Shown here: positions 8,801 through 15,340 of the stretch, piece after piece | Position numbering within the stretch: position 1 is the first letter of the stretch | Layout: the number at the start of each line of letters is the position of its first letter | Assembly (NCBI GenBank): GCA_015057715.1 | Contig: SVDS01000015.1 | Location: 1 to 58,896, forward strand | DNA: 58,896 nucleotides | Direction: 5' to 3' | Origin: Paenibacillaceae bacterium | GTDB lineage: Bacteria; Bacillota; Clostridia; Lachnospirales; Lachnospiraceae | The notes under the pieces: generated by a model | Databases searched by the model: none | What the model was told of the DNA's origin: nothing | What the model saw: only the letters and a program-made list of their open reading frames with translations | Made by a program: the position numbers and the translations under genes

Positions 8801-9072
8801 CCCAGTGTAGGAAGAACGCTGTCTGGTCTCTCTTTTAAAATCAGCTGCTCTACGACCTCTACTGTCAGCGGCTCAATATAAACCTTATCTGCAATGTCTT
8901 TATCCGTCATGATGGTTGCAGGATTGGAGTTTAATAAAACAACTTCAATTCCTTCTTCTCTTAAAGAACGGCATGCCTGCGTTCCGGCATAATCAAATTC
9001 TGCTGCCTGACCGATGATAATCGGACCAGATCCAAGGACTAGTACTTTTTTGATCTCCTGATTCTTAGGCAT
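5869..9072 (-). CDS. carB: Carbamoyl-phosphate synthase large subunit
   Basis: The 1067-residue length is typical. Two homologous halves are clear: each begins with a KKVLVLGSGPI-IGQ-EFD motif (residue about 8 and again near 556) and holds an ATP-grasp module with RPAY/SYVLGG and EVNPR-SR motifs (residues about 165/300 and 710/840). Between them is the oligomerisation domain, and the C-terminus (about 935-1067) is the MGS-like allosteric domain. It makes carbamoyl phosphate from glutamine-derived ammonia, bicarbonate and two ATP, feeding pyrimidine and arginine synthesis. It overlaps carA by 8 bp, so subunit synthesis is coupled. Nothing essential is missing. Confidence 0.97.
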   Translation of the reverse strand: MPKNQEIKKVLVLGSGPIIIGQAAEFDYAGTQACRSLREEGIEVVLLNSNPATIMTDKDIADKVYIEPLTVEVVEQLILKERPDSVLPTLGGQAGLNLAMELEDRGFFEKNNVRLIGTTALTIKKAEDREMFKETMEKIGEPVAPSDIVENVEDGLRIAEQIGYPIVLRPAYTLGGSGGGIAENPAQCREILENGLRLSRVGQVLVERCIAGWKEIEYEVMRDGAGNVITVCNMENLDPVGVHTGDSIVVAPSQTLGDKEYQMLRTSALKIISELGITGGCNVQYALHPESFEYCVIEVNPRVSRSSALASKATGYPIAKVAAKIALGYTLDEIKNAVTKKTYASFEPMLDYCVVKMPRLPFDKFLSAKRTLGTQMKATGEVMSICTNFEGGLMKAIRSLEQHVDSLMSYDFTGLTDDQLTETLHLVDDRRIWVIAEALRRGFTYELIHDITKIDVWFIDKLAILVEMEEALKKGPLTTELLKEAKRLEFPDTVISKLTGISIEEIHQTRKENGITAAFKMVDTCAAEFAAETPYYYSCFGSENEAEQTTGRKKVLVLGSGPIRIGQGIEFDFCSVHSTWSFSKEGYETIIINNNPETVSTDFDIADKLYFEPLTPEDVESIVDIEKPDGAVVQFGGQTAIKLTEALMKMGVPILGTAAEDVDAAEDRELFDKILEECQIPRPAGQTVYTAEEAKKVAAKLGYPVLVRPSYVLGGQGMQIAISDQDIDEFIAIINQIAQEHPILVDKYIVGKEIEVDAVCDGEDILIPGIMEHIERAGVHSGDSISVYPAQSLNENIKDKLVEYTRRLARALHVKGMINIQFIVSGEDVYVIEVNPRSSRTVPYISKVTGIPIVPLATKVICGHTIKELGYEPGLQPEADYIAVKMPVFSFEKIRGADISLGPEMKSTGECLGIAKTFNEALYKAFAGSGIKIPKHKNMIITVKDSDKEEIIDIARRFKDQGYKIFSTAGTAKVLNDNGIKAFQVRKLEQESPNLLDLILGHEIDLVIDTPPQGADRCKDGFVIRRNAIETGVTVLTSLDTAAALVTSMENRAKELTLIDIALVKNV

Positions 9073-10150
9073 TCTTTCCCACCTCCATCATATTTATAAA
9101 CCGGTCAAATAAGTAGCTGGAATCCTGAGGTCCGGGACAGGCTTCCGGATGGTACTGTACAGTAAATATGTTCTTTCCGGTATATTTCATTCCTTCGTTT
9201 GTTCCATCGTTGACGTTAACAAATGCAGGAACTGCCACAGCCGGATCCACAGTATCTTCATCCACCACATATCCATGGTTCTGAGAAGAGATGTAGACTC
9301 TTCCGGTTTCTAAATCCTTAACCGGGTGATTGCCGCCTCTGTGTCCGTACTTCAGCTTGTGAGTATCAGCGCCAGTGGCCAGTGCCATCAGCTGATGTCC
9401 CAGGCAGATTGCAAAGATGGGAACCTGTGATTCGTACAGCTTGCGGATTTCCTTAATAATCTCCGTACACTCCTTTGGATCTCCAGGGCCGTTTGACAGC
9501 ATAATTCCATCTGGATTTGTGGAAAGAATTACTTCTGCTTTCGTATCAGCAGGATATACAGTAACCTCACAGCCTCTTTCATTTAAAGACCGTGCAATAT
9601 TCTTTTTAGCTCCTAAATCTAACAATGCTACCCGCTTGCCTTCACTGGGAAGCACATAAGATTCCTTACAGGTGGTAGCTTTCACAACGCCCGTTACGGA
9701 ATAAGTTTTCATACGCGAAATGACTTCGTCAAGATCAAATCCTTCGTCGGTTGTGATCATGCCGTTCATTGTACCTTTTTCTCTTAAGATTTTTGTTAGG
9801 GCTCTCGTATCGATACCACTGATACCTGGAATGTCGTTAATTTCTAAGAAATGCTGAATGGTATCCTCGCTTCTAAAGTTGCTGGGGATTCTAGATAATT
9901 CTCTGACAATGTAGCCATCCGGCCAAGGTTTGTATGACTCCATATCTTCCTGACAAATGCCGTAATTACCAATTAGCGGATATGTCATCACAACTGCCTG
10001 TCCCGCATAGGATGGGTCGGTGAGGACTTCTAAATAACCCGTCATGGAAGTATTAAATACGATCTCACTGATCACTTCCCGTTTTGAACCAATGCTCGTG
10101 CCTGTAAAAACAGTGCCGTCTTCCAGTATTAAAAAAGCTTTCATACGCAA
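9065..10150 (-). CDS. carA: Carbamoyl-phosphate synthase small (glutaminase) subunit
   Basis: The product (361 aa) has the CarA N-terminal domain (FLILEDGTVFTG, then FNTSMTGYLEVLTDPSYAGQ) and a class I glutamine amidotransferase domain from about residue 180, with nucleophile Cys in AICLGHQ and the His-x-Glu dyad in QYHPEACPGPQDS. It releases ammonia for CarB. The start is taken as the TTG at 10150 because the AAAGGA ribosome binding site is 8 bases from it but 14 from the ATG at 10144; either gives a complete protein. A long leader with a threefold repeat lies between promoter and gene, pointing to leader-based regulation. Confidence 0.95.
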   Translation of the reverse strand: MRMKAFLILEDGTVFTGTSIGSKREVISEIVFNTSMTGYLEVLTDPSYAGQAVVMTYPLIGNYGICQEDMESYKPWPDGYIVRELSRIPSNFRSEDTIQHFLEINDIPGISGIDTRALTKILREKGTMNGMITTDEGFDLDEVISRMKTYSVTGVVKATTCKESYVLPSEGKRVALLDLGAKKNIARSLNERGCEVTVYPADTKAEVILSTNPDGIMLSNGPGDPKECTEIIKEIRKLYESQVPIFAICLGHQLMALATGADTHKLKYGHRGGNHPVKDLETGRVYISSQNHGYVVDEDTVDPAVAVPAFVNVNDGTNEGMKYTGKNIFTVQYHPEACPGPQDSSYLFDRFINMMEVGKNA

Positions 10151-10162
10151 AGTCCCAATCCT

Positions 10163-10320
10163 TTCTTAATATTTGTCCACGTTCTTTGGACATAAAGGGA
10201 TACCCGCAAGGGTGTTCTTAATATTTGTCCATGCTTTTTGGACATCAAGGGATACCCGCAAGGGTGTTCTTAATATTTGTCCATGGTTTTTGGACATAAA
10301 GGGATACCCTTTAAGGTTTA
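10163..10320 (-). repeat. Three tandem 52-bp repeats in the carA leader
   Basis: Copies lie at 10163-10214, 10215-10266 and 10267 to about 10320 (the last is partial). Each holds an inverted repeat TGTCCA-N7-TGGACA, a conserved TTCTTAATAT segment and, in the two full copies, ACCC-TTGC-GGGT. Differences fall mostly in the loop of the first inverted repeat, as expected if the stems matter. They are transcribed as the 5' untranslated region of carA, and the third copy in transcript order abuts the ribosome binding site. They do not match the PyrR binding loop I know. Confidence 0.9.
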
Positions 10321-10333
10321 ATTTTGAACTGAC

Positions 10334-10346
10334 TGGTATCAGACCA
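10334..10346. promoter_or_regulatory. Possible operator at the carA transcription start
   Basis: TGGTATCAGACCA, a TGGT-N5-ACCA inverted repeat of the type bound by GntR/FadR-family regulators, sits just downstream of the carA -10 box. No such regulator gene is in the window. Confidence 0.35.
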
Positions 10347-10356
10347 AATTGAATAG

Positions 10357-10385
10357 ATTATACATTATACCGCGACATTTTTCAA
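10357..10385 (-). promoter_or_regulatory. Promoter of carAB
   Basis: On the minus strand TTGAAA (10385-10380) and TATAAT (10362-10357) are 17 bp apart. The inferred start near 10350 leaves a leader of about 200 nt before carA. Confidence 0.8.
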
Positions 10386-10545
10386 CTGTTTTTTTATAAT
10401 TTATTTAACTACTTTTTATGCATTATTTTTCTTTTTTCAGATATTTTAATCAGCATTTGTGTATATTTATGCAAAAAGGTTAATATTATACATTTCCGTA
10501 TACTTTGCATCAACTTCGAACAAACTATACATGAGGTGATAAATC

Positions 10546-10743
10546 ATGATTGATAACAGCGAACTTCCCATTGGATTTACCATGGAACTGGCACAGCATT
10601 CGGACATTATGATACAGTTTGCCGGGCTCTCCAAAGAGGATCAAAACCGCATCATCAATGGCGCAAGAGAAATTGATAGCAGAGATGAAATGAGAAGCTA
10701 TGTAGAGTCCATGTTCCATGAACCCAAAACATCATTCTTTTAA
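10546..10743 (+). CDS. Hypothetical small protein (65 aa)
   Basis: A GAGGTG ribosome binding site lies ahead of the ATG and a strong terminator begins at the stop codon, so this is a real monocistronic gene. The product is soluble and acidic, with a helical middle (LSKEDQNRIINGAREIDSRDEM) and a short C-terminal tail; no membrane or secretion signal. The layout (a hydrophobic N-terminal patch, then an acidic helix) is shared by several small uncharacterised clostridial proteins. No function can be assigned. Confidence 0.7.
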   Translation: MIDNSELPIGFTMELAQHSDIMIQFAGLSKEDQNRIINGAREIDSRDEMRSYVESMFHEPKTSFF

Positions 10744-10790
10744 AAAAGCCCCCGCAAAAACTGATTTATTTAGTTTTATGCGGGGCTTTT
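10743..10790 (+). terminator. Terminator after the 65-aa gene
   Basis: AAAAAGCCCCCGC-AAAAACT pairs with AGTTTTATGCGGGGCTTTT around GATTTATT, ending in a T-run. Confidence 0.85.
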
Positions 10791-10848
10791 GTAATCATTG
10801 CCCAGAGCAGTTAATATATTAATAATAATCATTCAATAAGGGGCTATT

Positions 10849-12111
10849 ATGAATCCATATATGACCACTGCCCAGGAAACGGCTGCTACCGGTTCACTTC
10901 AGGTAGATGTGGTATCTACCGAGAACAACCACCCAATCGGTGATGCAGAGGTTTCCATTTCCTACACAGGAGACCCTGACAGTATTTTAGAAAAGGTTAC
11001 TACTGACAGTTCCGGTCAGTCCGAAACCGTAAGTTTATCAGCACCGCCTGTGGACTTAAGTCTGTCTCCCGGGCTGGCACAGCCGTATTCAGAATATTCA
11101 CTATTTATTACTGCACAGGGGTATGAACCAGTGGCTATTTCCGGAACCCAGATCCTGGCAGATACGGATGCCATACAGCCTGTCCGCATGACTCCTGTCA
11201 AAGACGAGACAACTCCTGATACACCTATTACCATTCCGGATCATACTTTGTACGGTAACTATCCTCCAAAGATAGCAGAGGCCGAGGTAAAGCCTGTTGC
11301 AGAAACCGGCGAGATTGTATTAAGCCGGGTTGTTGTTCCACAGACAATTATTGTACATGACGGTGTACCCACAGATCCCACAGCCACCAATTATTATGTT
11401 CCTTATAGCGATTATATTAAAAATGTGGCCTCCAGTGAAATTTATGCTACCTGGCCAAGAGAAACAATTATTGCCAATGTTCTGGCGATTATGAGCTTTA
11501 CGTTAAACCGGGTTTATACGGAATGGTACCGGAATCAGGGTTATGATTTCACCATTACTTCCTCTACCGCTTTCGACCATAAATGGATACACGGCAGAAA
11601 TATTTTTGACAGCATTTCCCAGGTTGTAGATGAAATCTTTAACAGCTACTTATCACGGCCCGGAATCAAACAGCCCATCTTAACCCAGTACTGCGATGGC
11701 CACCGGGTAACTTGTCCCAACTGGATGTCACAATGGGGAAGCTGCACCTTAGGGGAACAGGGCTATACTGCCATTGAAATTCTCCGTAACTATTACGGAA
11801 GCAACATGTACATCAATACTGCGGAACAGGTTTCCGGTGTTCCTTCCTCCTTCCCCGGATATAATTTAACCGTAGGTGCCTCTGGAGACAAGGTGCGCCA
11901 GGTTCAGGAACAGCTTGATACCATTGCCGGGGTTTATACCAGAATCCCCAGAATCACAGCAGACGGGGTATTTGGAGATAACACGGCAGAGGCAGTCCGT
12001 CAGTTCCAGTCCATATTTAAACTTCCTGTGACGGGAGTTATCGATTTTGCTACCTGGTATAAGATTTCCCAGATCTATGTGGGCATTACAAGAATTGCCG
12101 AGTATTCTTAA
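10849..12111 (+). CDS. SpoIID-like domain protein with C-terminal peptidoglycan-binding domain
   Basis: The 420-residue protein has three parts. Residues about 10-115 form a carboxypeptidase-regulatory-like beta domain. Residues about 175-325 resemble the SpoIID/LytB lytic transglycosylase fold: SSEIYATWPRETIIANVLAI matches the SpoIID segment carrying the catalytic Glu, and MSQWGSCTLGEQGYTAIEILRNYY matches its C-terminal motif. The last 75 residues are a PG_binding_1 domain (ASGDKVRQVQEQL, FGDNTAEAVRQFQ). No signal peptide is present, unusual for a wall enzyme, though some spore-compartment hydrolases lack one. A role in spore cortex or wall remodelling is inferred. The start has an AAGGGGC RBS. 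Confidence 0.7.
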   Translation: MNPYMTTAQETAATGSLQVDVVSTENNHPIGDAEVSISYTGDPDSILEKVTTDSSGQSETVSLSAPPVDLSLSPGLAQPYSEYSLFITAQGYEPVAISGTQILADTDAIQPVRMTPVKDETTPDTPITIPDHTLYGNYPPKIAEAEVKPVAETGEIVLSRVVVPQTIIVHDGVPTDPTATNYYVPYSDYIKNVASSEIYATWPRETIIANVLAIMSFTLNRVYTEWYRNQGYDFTITSSTAFDHKWIHGRNIFDSISQVVDEIFNSYLSRPGIKQPILTQYCDGHRVTCPNWMSQWGSCTLGEQGYTAIEILRNYYGSNMYINTAEQVSGVPSSFPGYNLTVGASGDKVRQVQEQLDTIAGVYTRIPRITADGVFGDNTAEAVRQFQSIFKLPVTGVIDFATWYKISQIYVGITRIAEYS

Positions 12112-12118
12112 ACTCTAT

Positions 12119-12165
12119 AAAAAAGGGATATCCCGTCAGATTTGTGACGAAATATCCCTTTTTTT
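12119..12165. terminator. Bidirectional terminator
   Basis: AAAGGGATAT-CC-CGTCA pairs with TGACG-AA-ATATCCCTTT; A-run on the left, T-run on the right, serving the SpoIID-like gene and the convergent DUF368 gene. Confidence 0.85.
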
Positions 12166-12178
12166 ATTTGTGATAAAA

Positions 12179-13081
12179 TTATCCCTCGCCTCCCAGCAGA
12201 TCTGCGATTACGTATCCCAAAAGTGCCAGTGCAATTCCTCCCAACAGTTCATAGATTGCCACGGTTTTCCACGGCACATCCCAAAGTATGACAAAGGGGG
12301 AAGAAATTACAAGACCAATGATCACCCGGTACATCTGATGCTCATAACGGGTCAGAAGCTGCTCCACCACTCTGGCAAACAGAAGAACCCCTGTCAGCAT
12401 ACCCAGAAAATATGGGAACAATACGATTACGTTTTTCATAAGACCTTGAAAATCAAGAGCACAGGCTGCACGGATGCAGGCATTATTGGTCTGCAAAACA
12501 GGCTCATAAAAGCCCAGCATCATCATAATCATGGACCCGCTTACCCCTGGTACGATCATAGTGCCGGCTGCAAGTAGCCCCACTGCAAAAAGAGTAACTA
12601 CCCAATATTTCCCCGATGATAAATATGCCGCACCGGAAGCCATGGCAAATCCTTCTCCGCTATGACCGGAAGCGATCACTGTTTCAGCTACATATGTAAT
12701 GAGGATTACAATACCGCATGTGATTCCAGCAGTTATAATTCCTTTCCATAAGTCATTTTTTTCTCCAGAAAAAGCTTTGCGCCCAAGAGCCGGAAGACCG
12801 CCTCCGATTAGTCCCAGAAACGATAGTTTCGTCTGAAGAGGATATGTATGAAACAGATATTCAAACACCAGTGACAAAAAAATGATGCCTGCAACTGCAC
12901 CGATACCATAAGGAAGAAGGATCCTTATACTTTTTGCCGGCTCTTTAAACAGCCGGTTTACCGCATGGATGATCTTATCATAGACACCCATGGTAATGGC
13001 CAATACTCCACCGCTTATGCCCGGCAGTATATTTGCCACACCAATAATTAAACCCTTTAAAAGCTCACCGATATACTTCAA
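12179..13081 (-). CDS. DUF368 membrane protein, PopT-like undecaprenyl-phosphate translocase
   Basis: The 300-residue protein has about eight membrane segments and the two family motifs NILPGISGGVLAI (residue about 17) and MIVPGVSGSMIMM (near 185), which form an inverted internal repeat. DUF368 proteins have been reported to recycle undecaprenyl phosphate across the membrane (PopT), keeping peptidoglycan and wall-polymer synthesis supplied. That function is from the family, not from this sequence. Translation appears to start at TTG, six bases after an AGGAGG site. It lies 27 bp behind the HAD phosphatase gene, probably on one transcript. Confidence 0.88.
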   Translation of the reverse strand: MKYIGELLKGLIIGVANILPGISGGVLAITMGVYDKIIHAVNRLFKEPAKSIRILLPYGIGAVAGIIFLSLVFEYLFHTYPLQTKLSFLGLIGGGLPALGRKAFSGEKNDLWKGIITAGITCGIVILITYVAETVIASGHSGEGFAMASGAAYLSSGKYWVVTLFAVGLLAAGTMIVPGVSGSMIMMMLGFYEPVLQTNNACIRAACALDFQGLMKNVIVLFPYFLGMLTGVLLFARVVEQLLTRYEHQMYRVIIGLVISSPFVILWDVPWKTVAIYELLGGIALALLGYVIADLLGGEG

Positions 13082-13108
13082 GCAATTCCTCCTGCATTAA
13101 TCCGTATA

Positions 13109-13759
13109 TCAAATCCTATGCACTTTTACTGCTTCTAATACTTCTTTTACCTGATTCAGCTTATAATCTGCAAGACTCTGGTCAAATCCATATCTTGTAT
13201 CGATAACTGCCGCAATTTTAAGCCCTGCCCGGTGTGCTGCCGTTATTCCAATGGTGGAATCCTCTACTGCCAGACACTCCTCTGTCTTTAATTTCAGCTG
13301 CCCTGCTGTATATAAATAGATCTCCGGATCAGGTTTACTCTTTTTAAACTGTTCTCCGCTGACCACTGCTTCAAAATAGTCCCTGATTCCATTTTCCTTA
13401 AGAACACGTTCCACCAGTTCCAAATGGGTGGAAGAGGCAAGAGCCAGACGAAAACCAGCTTCTTTCAGCTGTTTTAATGTATCGGTAACTTCCAGGCGGT
13501 AAATGCTTCGGTAATCTATTTCACCATAAATATCTCTTTGCCGGAACTCTTTCCTTAACTCCTCCCAGGTCTGCCCATTGGAAACAACTCTCTCCACTAC
13601 TTCCCAGCACTCCTGCTTTGTTGCCCCAACCATAGGATACAGATCCTCCAGTTTTACATTTGGATTTTTCTTTTTGGCAAATTCCAGCTGATATTCCAGA
13701 TATACACCCTCGCTGTCAATAATAACCCCATCCATATCAAATATCACTGCCTTAATCAT
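13109..13759 (-). CDS. HAD-family hydrolase (beta-phosphoglucomutase/phosphatase subfamily)
   Basis: The 216-residue product starts at the ATG behind GAGGAG, giving MIKAVIFDMDGVIIDSE with the HAD motif I nucleophile DxD. Motif II is LASST near residue 107, motif III is KKSKPDPEIY near 144 and motif IV is VEDSTIGITAA near 168. The cap is the helical C1 type of phosphoglucomutase-like and phosphoglycolate phosphatase-like members. Substrate cannot be read from sequence; a sugar phosphate is most likely. It precedes the DUF368 gene by 27 bp. Confidence 0.88.
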   Translation of the reverse strand: MIKAVIFDMDGVIIDSEGVYLEYQLEFAKKKNPNVKLEDLYPMVGATKQECWEVVERVVSNGQTWEELRKEFRQRDIYGEIDYRSIYRLEVTDTLKQLKEAGFRLALASSTHLELVERVLKENGIRDYFEAVVSGEQFKKSKPDPEIYLYTAGQLKLKTEECLAVEDSTIGITAAHRAGLKIAAVIDTRYGFDQSLADYKLNQVKEVLEAVKVHRI

Positions 13760-13839
13760 AATTCTCTCCTCTGTATTCATTCTGATTAAGACCATACGAC
13801 AATAAAAGGTATCTTGTCAAGTCAAAGTCATAAGAGATG

Positions 13840-13877
13840 GCCGGAAGAGGCTCTTCTATACCGCCCCTTCCGGCCTG
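13840..13877 (-). terminator. Hairpin after the amidase gene
   Basis: GGCCGGAAG pairs with CTTCCGGCC across about 19 nt downstream of the amidase stop. There is only a short T-stretch after it, so it may be a weak terminator or a transcript-end stabiliser. Confidence 0.5.
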
Positions 13878-13887
13878 TTTCCCCAAC

Positions 13888-14670
13888 TCAATATACAGCC
13901 GGGCGTTTCACCATAAATGTGTTATGCCCCAGCTGCCTGAGAGCCTGCTCCATTTTAACAGCATTGTCCATATTTCGGAATGCACCAACTCGAACCTTAT
14001 ATAATCCATCTTCATAAACTACGAATGCTGGAAATCCCTGGGATTTCAGCATATTGACCTGGTCTTCAGCCAGAGAACGCACCCGGAAAGCACCCGTCTG
14101 TATCTGATAGTACTCAACCTGATTTTCTTCCTGCTGCTGAATGGTATTTAAAATACCAGTAGCAATTGCCTGGGCTATCTCATCAAAGTGATCGTCAAAA
14201 AGATAATTATCCTCTTCATTATCTATAAACCCAACCTCTGTTATAACAGATGGAATCTTTGTTCTTCTCAGCACTACAAGCCCCGGACGTTCCACAGTTC
14301 CTAAATTGGTGAAGCCCATTTTTCCAAGTGCTTCTCCAATATTCGTTCCAAGCATTCCCTCAATGCCTTTGTTTTCAAAAACAACCGTTTCGACTCCGGA
14401 TCCTGTTCCAGGAACCGGCATGGCATTCCGGTGAATGGAGACGAATAAATCTGCTTCTGCATCATTGGCCATCATGGCTTTTTCCAGGGGTGTATTATAG
14501 GTATCGTCAGTTCTTGTATACCTGACATCAACTCCGTTGTCTGCCAGGATTTTCCCGACAGCTAACGCAAGTTTTAAGTTATCATCTTTTTCCTGCCGCC
14601 CATTATAGACTGCACCCGGGTCCGCACCGCCGTGACCGGCATCTATTACCACGATCTTTCTCTCAGCCAA
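13888..14670 (-). CDS. N-acetylmuramoyl-L-alanine amidase with SPOR domain
   Basis: The catalytic domain (residues about 1-180) is Amidase_3: VVIDAGHGGADPGAV with the first zinc His, a second His in FVSIHRNAM and the catalytic Glu in SVITEVGFIDN. Residues about 190-260 form a SPOR repeat (YYQIQTGAFRVRSLAEDQVNML, LYKVRVGAFRNMDNAVKM) that binds denuded glycan at septa or spores. The enzyme cuts the amide bond between muramic acid and the stem peptide. The start is set at a TTG eight bases after AAAGGAG; an upstream GTG would overlap that RBS. No signal peptide is visible, so it may work within the mother cell during sporulation or leave by an unusual route. Confidence 0.92.
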   Translation of the reverse strand: MAERKIVVIDAGHGGADPGAVYNGRQEKDDNLKLALAVGKILADNGVDVRYTRTDDTYNTPLEKAMMANDAEADLFVSIHRNAMPVPGTGSGVETVVFENKGIEGMLGTNIGEALGKMGFTNLGTVERPGLVVLRRTKIPSVITEVGFIDNEEDNYLFDDHFDEIAQAIATGILNTIQQQEENQVEYYQIQTGAFRVRSLAEDQVNMLKSQGFPAFVVYEDGLYKVRVGAFRNMDNAVKMEQALRQLGHNTFMVKRPAVY

Positions 14671-14750
14671 AAGAAAAACTCCTTTCACATACCTCTATTC
14701 TATAAAGTATGTAAAAGAAGTGTTCTCCGTACCACATTTCAGACTATGAT

Positions 14751-15206
14751 TTATTCATTTTCTCCTAATTCTGCCATAACATCCACCCCTCTTGGTCCAA
14801 CCGGAGTGGAAAAGACAATCTGAGTGCTGGTCTTTCCGTATTTCTGAAGCTGTCCGATGAAAATATCCAGCTCCATGGTGCTTTGAAATGCCACCTTAAT
14901 CAGCATGGAATAATCTCCGGTCACGCAGTTGCATTCCAACACATTGGGAATGGAATCCATGTAGGAATAAAACTGAATTTTATCTAGCGGCGATACATCC
15001 AGATTTACAAATGCAATGATATGGTATCCCAGCTTCATGGGATCCACTGACGCATGATACCCGGTAATGATTCTTTCCCGCTCCAGCTTTTCAATTCTGG
15101 AGGAAACAGCAGGTGAGGACAAAAAGGTGTTTTCTGCTATGTTCTTTAAAGATGCCCGTGCGTTCTTCTGCAGTGTCTGAACTATTTTCTTATCAATATC
15201 GTCCAT
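14751..15206 (-). CDS. Lrp/AsnC-family transcriptional regulator
   Basis: The 151-residue length is typical. Residues 1-60 hold the Lrp helix-turn-helix (IDKKIVQTLQKNARASLKNIAENTFLSSPAVSSRIEKLE) and residues about 70-150 the RAM effector domain (HIIAFVNLDVS, CVTGDYSMLIKV). It should sense an amino acid and control transport or metabolism. AAGGAGG precedes the ATG. It follows dapL but a terminator lies between them, so it probably has its own promoter. Lysine or another amino acid is a plausible effector from context only. Confidence 0.9.
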   Translation of the reverse strand: MDDIDKKIVQTLQKNARASLKNIAENTFLSSPAVSSRIEKLERERIITGYHASVDPMKLGYHIIAFVNLDVSPLDKIQFYSYMDSIPNVLECNCVTGDYSMLIKVAFQSTMELDIFIGQLQKYGKTSTQIVFSTPVGPRGVDVMAELGENE

Positions 15207-15225
15207 ATATTCCTCCTTGAATTAA

Positions 15226-15264
15226 AAAAAGCGCCAGTACCACTAAAGTACTGAACGCTTTTGT
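15226..15264 (-). terminator. Terminator of the glnA-ANTAR-dapF-dapL run
   Basis: On the minus strand AAAAGCG-TT-CAGTACT pairs with AGTAC-TGG-CGCTTTTTTT, with a T-run, 77 bp after the dapL stop and before the Lrp gene. Confidence 0.75.
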
Positions 15265-15340
15265 TCTTACAAATTAAGCTTAAACCTTATTAATCTTTTC
15301 TTATCAATATCATAACCAATTATTAAATACTTGTCAACGT

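Noticed and set aside
10163-10320. Possible CRISPR array upstream of carA
   Set aside because: Three contiguous copies of a 52-bp unit have no spacers between them, the copies differ inside the unit, no cas genes are present, and the repeats lie in the carA leader.
12047-12577. Plus-strand ORF across the SpoIID-like/DUF368 junction
   Set aside because: It runs through a strong bidirectional terminator and antisense to DUF368, with no RBS.
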